Assembly: GCA_016935975.1 (NCBI GenBank)
Contig: JAFGPX010000254.1
Span: 1 to 44,098, forward strand
Direction of reading: 5' to 3'
Origin: Deltaproteobacteria bacterium
GTDB lineage: Bacteria > Myxococcota_A > Polyangia > Fen-1088
Length of the DNA stretch: 44,098 bases
Shown: positions 1 to 11,477 of the stretch, piece by piece
How positions within the stretch are numbered: position 1 is the stretch's first letter
Layout: each line of letters begins with the position of its first letter
Made by a program: the position numbers and the translations under genes
Notes under the pieces: model-generated
Told to the model about the DNA's origin: nothing
The model's input: only the letters and a program-made list of their open reading frames with translations
Databases searched by the model: none

Positions 1-2
1 AT

Positions 3-1646
3 CTCTACGGACAGATGCGAGCGCTGCTTCTGCACTACCGTCCCGGGAGCACGGCCTACACAGAAAACCCTCCCTTTTCCGAGGCTCGTATCCTGCTCAA
101 GGGCCTCCGGACCGACATGCACAACACACTGGAGACGGCCAAGGCGACCTCGACCACGGGCAAGCGACAGTTGCTCGACGGCTACCAGAAGTTCTGCAAG
201 AGGCGGTACGAAGACGTCGACGGGGTGGTGGCCCTCAACGAGCAGGGCTACATCGTGGTCACGACGGACGAATTGTCGGCGACGCTGTCAGAGGCGCAGG
301 CCGATGCGCTGTACAACCGGTTGGCCATCGTGAATTCCTCCATGAACTACGGGGGCAACGTCGAGGTCGGTCCCCCGACCGAGGGCGCGCCGCTGGGCAA
401 GCTCATCGTGGGGAACGATAGGACCGCGGGCATGATGACCATGGATTCCGACCTTCTGACCTTCTTGAGTGCGCAGAAGCAGCAGCCCGTCGTGGAGGTC
501 TCGACGAGTTGGTTGACCGTGGGACACGTGGATGAAACCCTGTCCATCGTTCCCGACATGCGCCCCGGGAACGACATGGCGATCCTGCTCGCCTCTCCGA
601 CTCTGGCGCTGGCGCTTCTGGATGCAGCCAAGAACCAATACAACGCCGGTCTCGGCCCGAGAGATCCAGTCTATGCCAATGACCGTCCCTGGACTCAGCT
701 CGGTCGCAAGACTAGCTACGGGACCTCGCCTGTTACACATCTCCTGCGCGGGAAATGGTGGGTGTTTTCGAACCGAGGTGCGGACCACGATCCTGTGTTT
801 CCGCCTCAGTTCTACCGGGCGCTGGCGAGCGACGAGAAGGACGAGCGGGCCGTGGGCGGGGGCTCGTTTCAGTTCTCGTACGATCCCAGCTTGGGTGATC
901 AGACATTCGCAGCACACTGCAACGTGTTCGAAGCTCTCTGGTATCTGCGGGCGCCCAACCAACGGTTCGAGGCGGACAACCTGTCTGCGAACCGCGCGAT
1001 TCTCGAGCGTGAGTTTCCCGGCGTGCCGTTTTTCCCCATCCCGGTGCTCTACGACTTGCCTTCCGAGAATGGAATGACGGAAGGGCTACTCCCGAACTCG
1101 GTGAACTTGCAGATCGTCGGCAAGCGGTTGTTTGTTCCGCGGCCGTGCGGCCCGCGTATGTGGCAAGCTGATGCCACGGCCGTGTTGGATAGGGTGTTCA
1201 ACAGTTCGGATCCTGCGTCGACGTTCAGTGAGCTACAGGGAATGTCGCTCGCCCCAGCGCTTGTCGATCGCTACCACCTTGCCGAGACCATTCACTGGGA
1301 GCGCGTCGGGACTCGGCTCTCGGACGTGATGAGGAAGTTCGACTCGGGCTTCCCGGATGCAAGTGACGAGGACGTCGAAACCCGAATTGAGCAGGCGAAT
1401 CCCGGTGCCTTCGTCGCCCGCGAACTGGTCGGCGATGGCTGGCGGCGATTGCGAATCCCGGAGAACAACATCGACCTTTTCGAGGCGTGTGTCGCTGCGG
1501 TCGCGTGGAGGCTGGACCTGGACATCACGTGGGTCGACACCTGGTACTACCACATGCACCACGGGGAGATACATTGCGGGACCAACGTTGTCTATGCTCC
1601 ACCTCCCGCCGCCCGCCAGCCGTGGTGGCAGAAGGTCTCGCACTAG
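3..1646 (+). CDS. Peptidyl-arginine deiminase, animal-type catalytic domain (5' end outside window)
   Basis: Hydrolyses peptidyl-arginine to citrulline if active. Counting from the first in-window ATG (15), the protein carries the hallmarks of the C-terminal domain of mammalian PADs: GGNVEVGPP (about 113-121), then SWLTVGHVDE with the catalytic His171 and Asp173, LLASP, NSVNLQIVGKRLFVP, and HHGEIHCGTN with nucleophile Cys521. It ends PWWQKVSH, like the WWNMVP end of human PADs. The frame is open upstream of 15, and the earlier PAD motif with the first catalytic Asp (human QDEMEIGY) is not seen. I infer the gene begins left of the window and ATG 15 is internal. About 90 extra residues lie between LLASP and the NRAILEREF helix compared with human PADs. 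Family assignment is strong; calcium dependence and substrate are unknown. Confidence 0.88.
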   Translation, partial: LYGQMRALLLHYRPGSTAYTENPPFSEARILLKGLRTDMHNTLETAKATSTTGKRQLLDGYQKFCKRRYEDVDGVVALNEQGYIVVTTDELSATLSEAQADALYNRLAIVNSSMNYGGNVEVGPPTEGAPLGKLIVGNDRTAGMMTMDSDLLTFLSAQKQQPVVEVSTSWLTVGHVDETLSIVPDMRPGNDMAILLASPTLALALLDAAKNQYNAGLGPRDPVYANDRPWTQLGRKTSYGTSPVTHLLRGKWWVFSNRGADHDPVFPPQFYRALASDEKDERAVGGGSFQFSYDPSLGDQTFAAHCNVFEALWYLRAPNQRFEADNLSANRAILEREFPGVPFFPIPVLYDLPSENGMTEGLLPNSVNLQIVGKRLFVPRPCGPRMWQADATAVLDRVFNSSDPASTFSELQGMSLAPALVDRYHLAETIHWERVGTRLSDVMRKFDSGFPDASDEDVETRIEQANPGAFVARELVGDGWRRLRIPENNIDLFEACVAAVAWRLDLDITWVDTWYYHMHHGEIHCGTNVVYAPPPAARQPWWQKVSH

Positions 1647-1699
1647 CCTCAGTGCCGGTCAGTCTCCCAACGTGGCTGCCAGAAGGGTGATCCGCGGGC

Positions 1700-2065
1700 A
1701 GGCAACGGGCGCGCGTGAAGCGCGCGTGGGGCAGGGGTAGGGTGCGTAGGCCCTAGGGCCTCGACGTCGATGCCGAGCTTCTGCACGAGCCGCTGCCAGG
1801 GGACATCGCTGCACCGATGCTTGGCCGGTCTTGGCTTGGGCTGCTTGGCCATGGGCAGCGAGGGGGAGACGTCTTCCGTCGGCAATGAGGCGGCCGTCTC
1901 GGGCGTCGGTGGCGCAACCACGAAGGGCCGTCATTTGGCGTGAGCGGCCAGAATCCCGCCGTAGCGAATCGAGCGAAACCTTGGGGGATGGACGGCGCCC
2001 GCGAGTCGGGAGACCAGGGACAAGGGATCCGTTCCCACGGAGACCGTGCTGCTCACGACGAACTA
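1700..2065 (-). pseudogene. Decayed IS91-like (Y2) transposase C-terminal remnant
   Basis: Read leftward, this stretch gives DPLSLVSRLAGAVHPP, RSIRYGGILAAHAK, a TGA stop (1931-1933), then in the same frame PAKHRCSDVPWQRLVQKLG. The order matches the C-terminal part of IS91/IS801-type transposases: RLAALVPPPR, the H.VRY.GVLAP.A block, a proline-rich spacer, then PW..LL.R.F..DV. The expected Cys-rich end is missing and no upstream domain is readable (a TAG lies at about 2066-2068), so it is a fragment. It sits in the 542-base space between the deiminase and glycosyltransferase genes, where I see no intact gene. Boundaries are approximate. Confidence 0.55.
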
Positions 2066-2188
2066 CGATCGCGAAAGCCAAGCGCGGTCCGATCTCCCGC
2101 CGCTTTCGTTCCTGCCCGGCGCCGTTCCCGTCCAGTCGACCGTGGGGACCGCGGACCTTGTGCCGGGGCTTCTGTCGCACGCCCGGTT

Positions 2189-3691
2189 CTAGCGCGCCTG
2201 CCGCAAGAGCACGACGAAGTCTTCGGCGGCGAAGACCTGGGCGAAACCCTGTCGCTCGGCCGCGTACATCGCTTGCGAACCGCGCGGCACGACGACGTGA
2301 CTGAACAGGGGATTGCCGAGCAGAGAGGGCTCGAACTGGAGTTGCGGGAAGGGGCGGCCGAACCACAGGTAGCCGCCGAAGTAGAGGGGCTCGTCGTAGA
2401 GCAGCCCCGTGATCCCAGGCTGGCGTCCGGCCCAAGCTTGCGCTGCGAAGCGCCCCGGTGACAGGTCGGGGAAGTCGTTGCCGCGGCAGTGCAGCGCCCC
2501 GTCGGCGAGCACGAGCACGGCGAACGCGGCGGTCGCCGAGTGCGCGAGCCAGACGCGGTGTCGGCGCGGTGGCGCGATCGTCTCGCTGCCGGTGCCTGGC
2601 GGGCGCGAGAGCGACACGCGCCGCACCAGACAGGCGCCGGCGTAGCCCGCGGCCGGAATGAGCATGAGCGGCCAGACGAGCATGGCGAAGCGCTCTTCCT
2701 TGTGCGCCTGCGTGCTGAGGGTCAAGGCCAGGACGAGGGCGGCGGCGAAGAAGGGCCAGCCGGCGCGGATCCCCAGCACGCACAGGATCCCCAGAAGAGG
2801 GAGCCCGAGGGGCAGCCGGCTGAAGAAGGTCTGCGCATACCACCAGCGCGGCATGCTGCCGAAAAGCGCCGCGCCTTCCTCGACGAAGTTGAACTTCACG
2901 TAGGCGATGAAAGAGACGAAGGGCTTGCCCCACGTGAGCATGTCAACGATGCCGAAGACGGCAGCGGGGAGCGCGGCCCCTGCCGCAACCAACGCGAGCC
3001 CGCGAAAGCGCCGGGCCCACAGCAGCCAGAGCACCGACAGAAGGGCCACTGGAGCATGCTGGATGCGCAGGCAGACCCCGAAGCCGAGCAGCGCGCCGGT
3101 CGACAGCGCCTTGGCCCGCCGGGCTCGGACCTCGGGTTCGGCCAGCTCTCCGGTCAGAACCAGGGCCCAGACCATGCACAAGATCGACGGCAGCTCGCTC
3201 AGGGTGTGGACCGAGAACCTCACCAGCAGGGGGAAGGCGGCACACAGCAGGGCCGCGAGCAGCCCGCCCTGCCAGCCCGCCGGCGCCGTCGTGCCGTTGG
3301 CCTCTTCGCTTCGCGCCGGGGCGACCTTGGCGGTCAGCCGTCGGCGCGCCAGCAATGCGCCCCCACGCCATCCCGCCCAGATCAAGGTCAGACTGAGCAG
3401 AGCCCAGTGGGCGCGTAGGAGGGTGACGAACGTGACGCCGTCACGCACGCCGAGACGCGCGAAGAGCGCCATCCAGGCGCCGTGATAGCCGGGCAGCACC
3501 CAGGAGCGCAGCCCGTCTCGCCACTCCCAGGTTTCCACGCCCGCGCCACCGAGTCGCTGCCAGCCGGGTTCGAGGTACTGGAAGAACTCGTCGGGGTGGT
3601 GGGGCGGCTCCCCGAACAGGGCCAGGACGCGCAGGCCGAGCCCGAGAAGGAAGATGCCGCCGAGCGCGAGCATGGCGTTGCGTCGGGTCAT
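2189..3691 (-). CDS. GT22 (Alg9/PIG-B-like) mannosyltransferase, multi-pass membrane protein
   Basis: Likely moves a sugar from a lipid-linked donor to a glycan on the outer face of the inner membrane. The 500-residue protein starts with a TM helix followed by HHPDEFFQYLEPGW; the HPDE motif with its acidic residues is the signature of family GT22. The next block, ETWEWRDGLRSWVLPGY, also fits Alg9/GPI-mannosyltransferase proteins. About ten hydrophobic segments follow and the C-terminal 100 residues are a soluble lumenal-type domain. The ATG at 3691 overlaps the TGA of the upstream gene (ATGA, 3688-3691), so the two are translationally coupled. An open frame extends to 3949 but has no TM or family match. 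Acceptor and sugar are unknown. Confidence 0.85.
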   Translation of the reverse strand: MTRRNAMLALGGIFLLGLGLRVLALFGEPPHHPDEFFQYLEPGWQRLGGAGVETWEWRDGLRSWVLPGYHGAWMALFARLGVRDGVTFVTLLRAHWALLSLTLIWAGWRGGALLARRRLTAKVAPARSEEANGTTAPAGWQGGLLAALLCAAFPLLVRFSVHTLSELPSILCMVWALVLTGELAEPEVRARRAKALSTGALLGFGVCLRIQHAPVALLSVLWLLWARRFRGLALVAAGAALPAAVFGIVDMLTWGKPFVSFIAYVKFNFVEEGAALFGSMPRWWYAQTFFSRLPLGLPLLGILCVLGIRAGWPFFAAALVLALTLSTQAHKEERFAMLVWPLMLIPAAGYAGACLVRRVSLSRPPGTGSETIAPPRRHRVWLAHSATAAFAVLVLADGALHCRGNDFPDLSPGRFAAQAWAGRQPGITGLLYDEPLYFGGYLWFGRPFPQLQFEPSLLGNPLFSHVVVPRGSQAMYAAERQGFAQVFAAEDFVVLLRQAR

Positions 3692-4272
3692 CGCCCCCAG
3701 GTCTCCACTTCGAAGAGGCGAACGATGTCGTCGTCGTTGCGCTCGAATTCGAGTCGGATGCCGCGCGCCTGCCGGCAGGGCAGCTCGTGGGCGGCGACGG
3801 CGGCCTCGTTTGCGGCAATGGTCACGACCGCGTCCTGGCCGGTGGCGGTCAGGCAACGGATGGCGTAGCGGCGGGCCGTGAAAGCCGGCGTTTCCCGCCA
3901 CCCGGCGTGGCGCAGCACCACGCGCTCGAGGTCGTGTGGCTTCTGCCACAGAATCTCGACCCAGGGATGTCGATCACCCTGCGCCGAGGCCCATTTCTCG
4001 ACGACGCCGGGCCACTGGCGACCGTCGACCAGGAACAAAGGGTGATGCTGCTCGTTCCAACCGCTCAAGTACGAGCTGGCGCGCACGGTGGGGCCCAGCT
4101 CCCAGAGCGAGAAGTTGTGGATCCCCGTGGGCTGCGCGCGCTGCCGGGGCAGGGCGGCCTCGAAGTGGCCGTCGGCCGCGACGAACGAGGCCAGGCCGAA
4201 GAGCCAGGCGACCGCCACGAGGCCGGCGAGCCAGGCCCCAAGGGTTGGGAGGTGTGATCCAGGTGACGGCAC
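3688..4272 (-). CDS. Membrane-anchored discoidin-like (F5/8 type C) domain protein
   Basis: This is a 194-residue protein with an N-terminal hydrophobic segment (about 10-33) and a sugar-binding type beta-sandwich. The stretch VRASSYLSGWNEQHHP, then the acidic loop FLVDGRQWPG and the hydrophobic strand HPWVEILWQKPHDLERVVL, resemble the opening strands of F5/8 type C (discoidin) domains, as does the end IRLEFERNDDDIVRLFEVE. It overlaps the GT22 gene by 4 bases, so it probably presents or recognises the glycan made by that enzyme, or is a periplasmic partner of it. Fold assignment is moderate and ligand is unknown. Confidence 0.7.
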   Translation of the reverse strand: MPSPGSHLPTLGAWLAGLVAVAWLFGLASFVAADGHFEAALPRQRAQPTGIHNFSLWELGPTVRASSYLSGWNEQHHPLFLVDGRQWPGVVEKWASAQGDRHPWVEILWQKPHDLERVVLRHAGWRETPAFTARRYAIRCLTATGQDAVVTIAANEAAVAAHELPCRQARGIRLEFERNDDDIVRLFEVETWGR

Positions 4273-4518
4273 GGTCGCTGCTACCCAGGCGGAGATAGTA
4301 CAGACGGCGGCGGCTCGGCACTACACGAACTCCATCCGCTGGCTGCGATGCCGGTCGCTCGGGGGAAAGACGGGAAGAAACGCCGAGGCAGAGCCGGAGG
4401 GGAAGGGCAAAATGCCATGGGTTCTCCGGCTCGGTCCCTCGGTTCGTCCCCATGGATACCGGGTGCCTGGAAGCCATCCGGGCTGGCTGTCGCCTGGCAC
4501 AATGGTAGGTTTTGGGGC
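4273..4518. other. Divergent intergenic region, no gene recognised
   Basis: These 246 bases separate the leftward discoidin-like/GT22 pair from the rightward small membrane gene and should hold promoters for both. I see no convincing gene in it, and no clear promoter hexamers that I would defend. Confidence 0.5.
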
Positions 4519-4731
4519 GTGAACGCCACGGCTCTCCTTTGCTCCGTTCTCGTCAGCTCGGTCGGGCTAGGCCTGTTCGTCTACGGCAAGAAGCAGCGGC
4601 GCGGCCTCCACCTGGCCGCAGGCATTCTGCTCATCGTCTACCCCTACTTCGTGTCGAGCATCGCGCTCATGTTCATCATCGCGGCTGCCGTGCTGGGCCT
4701 GCTGTACCTGGGCAAGCACCTGGGGATCTAG
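4519..4731 (+). CDS. Small two-TM membrane protein
   Basis: The protein has 70 residues with two hydrophobic helices (about 6-20 and 31-63) around a basic loop, GKKQRRG. The layout, including SSVGLGLFVYGKKQRR and YPYFVSSIALM, matches a widespread family of tiny proteobacterial inner-membrane proteins of unknown function. The GTG start at 4519 is chosen because the helices begin right after it, with a modest purine-rich site (ggtagg) upstream. An open frame reaches back to 4348 but encodes low-complexity basic sequence. It converges on the glycogen phosphorylase gene, with 2 bases between stops. Confidence 0.75.
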   Translation: MNATALLCSVLVSSVGLGLFVYGKKQRRGLHLAAGILLIVYPYFVSSIALMFIIAAAVLGLLYLGKHLGI

Positions 4732-4733
4732 CC

Positions 4734-7241
<2,508 letters not shown>

Positions 7242-7438
7242 GGCGCGCTTGCCATTGTATCGGACTTGGCTTCCGCATGGGCCGTCAAATCGGCCGCGAC
7301 AGGGGCCGCCGTGGCCGCGACGCCAATCCGGGATCACCGGCCGGGCATGGCGCAAGCGTCTGGTGCGACGGCTCTGCGCATCGGACATCCGTGTCCGGAG
7401 ATCCGGGGCTTGCGCCGCCGGCTGCGGCACACGGGCTG

Positions 7439-7933
7439 CTAGGGCGTCTCGTTGTCGGCCGACGCCTGGCAGGCGTCGATATCGGCTTGACCGTGCACCG
7501 GCTCGATGGTTTGCAGCGTCTTGCCGCGAGCGTCCTTCTCCACGGCGCGAACCTCCACGCCCCCCACGGTGCCGGTGCCGACCGAGTCGGTACCCGGCCG
7601 GAGGTGGATCTCGATGGCATAGCTGCGCCCGGCGCGCATATGGAAGGCGTAGAACCTGCGACCGATATCGACGGACCACGCTCCGCTCACGCTGCCCTCG
7701 CCGATCCGCGCGGGGAGGCCGACCACGTGGCACCCGGGCAAGAGCGCGAACGAGCTGCCCAAGCGGGAAACGTCGGCTCCGTCGACCGAGTCGATGGGCC
7801 CGTTGAGCAAGGCCACCCGCTCCTCGGGCAGCGCCGGCCCGGGATAGAGCGCGCGGGGCGCGGACCGGAGATGACCGCAGGCGACCGCGCTGGCGAGAGC
7901 GAGGAGGGAGGCGAGAATCCGGCGGCCGACCAT
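7439..7933 (-). CDS. Putative lipoprotein of unknown function
   Basis: This is a 164-residue protein beginning MVGRRILASLLALASAVACG: a short signal peptide with the lipobox AVAC, so it is probably anchored in the outer or inner membrane. The mature part is beta-rich and contains a single pair of distant cysteines. I do not recognise the family. It lies 197 bases upstream of glgP on the same strand and is divergent from the response regulator. The frame is open upstream to 8380, but only this start gives a lipoprotein signal. Confidence 0.65.
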   Translation of the reverse strand: MVGRRILASLLALASAVACGHLRSAPRALYPGPALPEERVALLNGPIDSVDGADVSRLGSSFALLPGCHVVGLPARIGEGSVSGAWSVDIGRRFYAFHMRAGRSYAIEIHLRPGTDSVGTGTVGGVEVRAVEKDARGKTLQTIEPVHGQADIDACQASADNETP

Positions 7934-7948
7934 GCGCCACGGAGCTTG

Positions 7949-8002
7949 CGCCGTCACACCGTGGATTGCAACCGGCGCCGTCACACCGCGGATGGCAACC
8001 GC
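7949..8002. repeat. Two-copy 27-bp tandem repeat
   Basis: Two adjacent 27-base units (7949-7975 and 7976-8002), each starting cgccgtcacacc, differ at about three positions. They lie in the divergent gap between the lipoprotein and response regulator genes. The repeat could be a tandem operator or slippage debris; the sequence cannot tell which. Confidence 0.6.
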
Positions 8003-8126
8003 CGGCTGCGGGCGTATTGCGCTGGCGCAAAGTTGCGTAAAGGCGATGGCGCGGGCCGGCGCCGAAGGGCAAAGTGGCGTGCCCAGGGGAAATCGGGCAT
8101 AGGATCGGGTCAAGGCGGGAACGGCC

Positions 8127-8522
8127 ATGGACACAAACGAGAGAATGCCGCGCGTGGTGATTGCCGAAGACGATGACGACATGCGAGCCGTGCTTTCCGA
8201 GCTGGTTTCCAGCTTGGGAACCGAGGTCGCGGTGGCCGCGAGCGGCAGCGAGTTGGTCAAGCTGCTGACCGACGACCAGCCGGTCGATCTCGTGGTCACC
8301 GACGTGCGCATGCCTTGGATGACGGGATACAACGTCGCCCTGTCCGCGCGCAATTCCGGCATGGGCGTGCCCATCATCATCGTGACGGCGTTCCCCGACG
8401 ACGAGCTGCGGGCTCAGGTCGAACGGCTTGGCTCGGCCGTGCTCTTGGCCAAGCCGTTTCGGCCGGAAGAGCTGCTCGCCCTGGTGCGCGCGCGCCTGCC
8501 CGGTCCCCGAGCCACCGCCTGA
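8127..8522 (+). CDS. Single-domain response regulator (CheY-like receiver)
   Basis: This 131-residue receiver domain has no output domain. The acidic pocket is EDDDD near the N-terminus, the phosphoacceptor is Asp59 in VTDVRMP, the switch residue Thr87 is in IVTAFPDD, and the conserved Lys109 is in LAKPF. It lies 9 bases before the histidine kinase gene, so it is very likely that kinase's partner. Lacking a DNA-binding domain, it would act by protein contact or as a phosphorelay intermediate. Confidence 0.93.
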   Translation: MDTNERMPRVVIAEDDDDMRAVLSELVSSLGTEVAVAASGSELVKLLTDDQPVDLVVTDVRMPWMTGYNVALSARNSGMGVPIIIVTAFPDDELRAQVERLGSAVLLAKPFRPEELLALVRARLPGPRATA

Positions 8523-8531
8523 TCTCCGCGC

Positions 8532-9968
<1,437 letters not shown>

Positions 9969-10049
9969 GCGCCGCCGTCCGGCTCGGCGCGATGCTGCTG
10001 TCCCGGCGGGCGAATCCGCGGCACAATAGCCCCGTCCACGGAGGACACC

Positions 10050-11363
10050 ATGAAGCAGTCGGTGTTCGCGCTCGCGCCAGGCCTGACGCTCCTTCTCCTC
10101 GTTGCGCCGGGATGCCGCAAGGACAAGCCGGCCGGCAGCGGAAGCGGCGGGGTTCTTGCCGGCGGCGGCACGGGCCCCACGACCGGCAGCGGCGGCGGCC
10201 CGGGGACCGGCACCGGCGGCGTCGTCGGAAGTGGCGGGGCTTCCGGTGTGGGTGGCGTCTCCGGCGGCGGGGGCTTGGTCGGCACCGGCGGCAGATCCGC
10301 CAGTGGAGCCGGGGGCGCGACGGTCGCCGGCGGCACGGTTGGCAGCGGATCCCGAACCGCGACGGGCGGCGGCGCTGCTGGCACGGGCGGTCGCGGCGGG
10401 ACGGGCAGCGGCGGCTTCTCCGGTAGGGGCGGAGGCCCTGGGAGCGGCGCCGGCGGCGCGCCGGGGACCGGAGGCGGCCCGGCAAGCGGTGGAGCCACGG
10501 GCACGGGTGCTGTCGTCGCCAGTGGCGGCGCGGTTGGCACCGGCGGTGCGGCCGGCGCTCTCGATCGCTTCGGCGTCAGGATGCTCAAGCCCACGCTCGA
10601 CGGCGGCAAGGTCTGGCTGTCGAAGTGGGACAACGGCGTGGCGCGCACGTTCGACGATCTCGACCCGGAGGACGATTGGTTCGATGCCGACCACGGCGAC
10701 GCCACCTACAAGACCGCGGGCGACGGCATCTTCAAGATCACCGGCAACGTGCCGCGCATGTATGTCCACGATCCCGCGCTGGAGGATCAGTGGCGCGACG
10801 TCGAGATCACCATGTACTTCATGCGGGTGGCCGACGACGGCACGAACTGGGGCGGCCTCGTGGCGGTGGCCCGCACCAACCACGGCACCATCGGCAACGA
10901 GAACCAGAACCTTTGCGACACGCGCGGCATCGATGCGCGCATGCGCTACGACGGCAAGATCGACTTCGAGAAAGAAACCAGCCACCCCAACTCCGTCGCG
11001 GTGTCGAGCCAGACCTACTGGAGCGGCGGCATGCCCAAGAACGTCTGGATCGGCTACAAGTCGCTCATCTACGACTTGCCGAGCGGCAACGTGAAGCTCG
11101 AGCTCTTCATCGACGAGACCGACGGCAAGGAAGGCGGCGACTGGGTGAAGCTCAATGAGCTCGAGGACGACGGCACGAACTTCGGCAAGGGCGGCACGGC
11201 CTGCAAGTCGGGCATCGATCCGGCCGCGAAGCTGACGGGCGCGCCGACCCGCGAGGGCTCGGAAACCGGCAAGCCCAATATCACCGTCTACTTCCGCAGC
11301 GACGGCGTGGGCACGGACGGGCTGCTTTACAAGAAAGGCAGCGTGCGCGAAATCCAGCCGTAG
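10050..11363 (+). CDS. Lipoprotein with Gly-rich linker and conserved beta-sandwich-like C-terminal domain
   Basis: This is a 437-residue surface lipoprotein. The signal peptide ends LLLLVAPGC (lipid-attached Cys22). Residues about 30-170 are almost only Gly, Ser, Ala and Thr, a flexible linker typical of Polyangia lipoproteins. The C-terminal 265 residues contain [39 protein letters not shown] and [14 protein letters not shown]. This order resembles secreted concanavalin-like or polysaccharide-lyase-associated domains, which I infer from strand patterns rather than a named family. A good ribosome site (ggagg) precedes the ATG. Likely role: carbohydrate binding or degradation at the cell surface. 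Confidence 0.8.
   Translation: MKQSVFALAPGLTLLLLVAPGCRKDKPAGSGSGGVLAGGGTGPTTGSGGGPGTGTGGVVGSGGASGVGGVSGGGGLVGTGGRSASGAGGATVAGGTVGSGSRTATGGGAAGTGGRGGTGSGGFSGRGGGPGSGAGGAPGTGGGPASGGATGTGAVVASGGAVGTGGAAGALDRFGVRMLKPTLDGGKVWLSKWDNGVARTFDDLDPEDDWFDADHGDATYKTAGDGIFKITGNVPRMYVHDPALEDQWRDVEITMYFMRVADDGTNWGGLVAVARTNHGTIGNENQNLCDTRGIDARMRYDGKIDFEKETSHPNSVAVSSQTYWSGGMPKNVWIGYKSLIYDLPSGNVKLELFIDETDGKEGGDWVKLNELEDDGTNFGKGGTACKSGIDPAAKLTGAPTREGSETGKPNITVYFRSDGVGTDGLLYKKGSVREIQP
10135..10556 (+). repeat. Low-complexity GGC-rich tract coding a Gly/Ser linker
   Basis: The DNA is built of degenerate ggcggc/ggcacc runs coding GGxGG repeats inside the lipoprotein gene. Such tracts are prone to slippage and to assembly error. 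Confidence 0.7.
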
Positions 11364-11477
11364 TCCCCCGCCACAACGTCGTGCGTGAATCGTTCGGGTC
11401 AAGACTGCGACGGCATGCTAGGCTGGCGGCCGACCTGCGAGGTGAATGACCGCCAACACTTCCGCTAGGACGATCCC

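Noticed and set aside
1659..2933. Long minus-strand open frame of 424 codons
   Set aside because: Arg/Ala/Gly-rich without any motif; it is an antisense-frame artefact of GC-rich DNA overlapping the GT22 gene.
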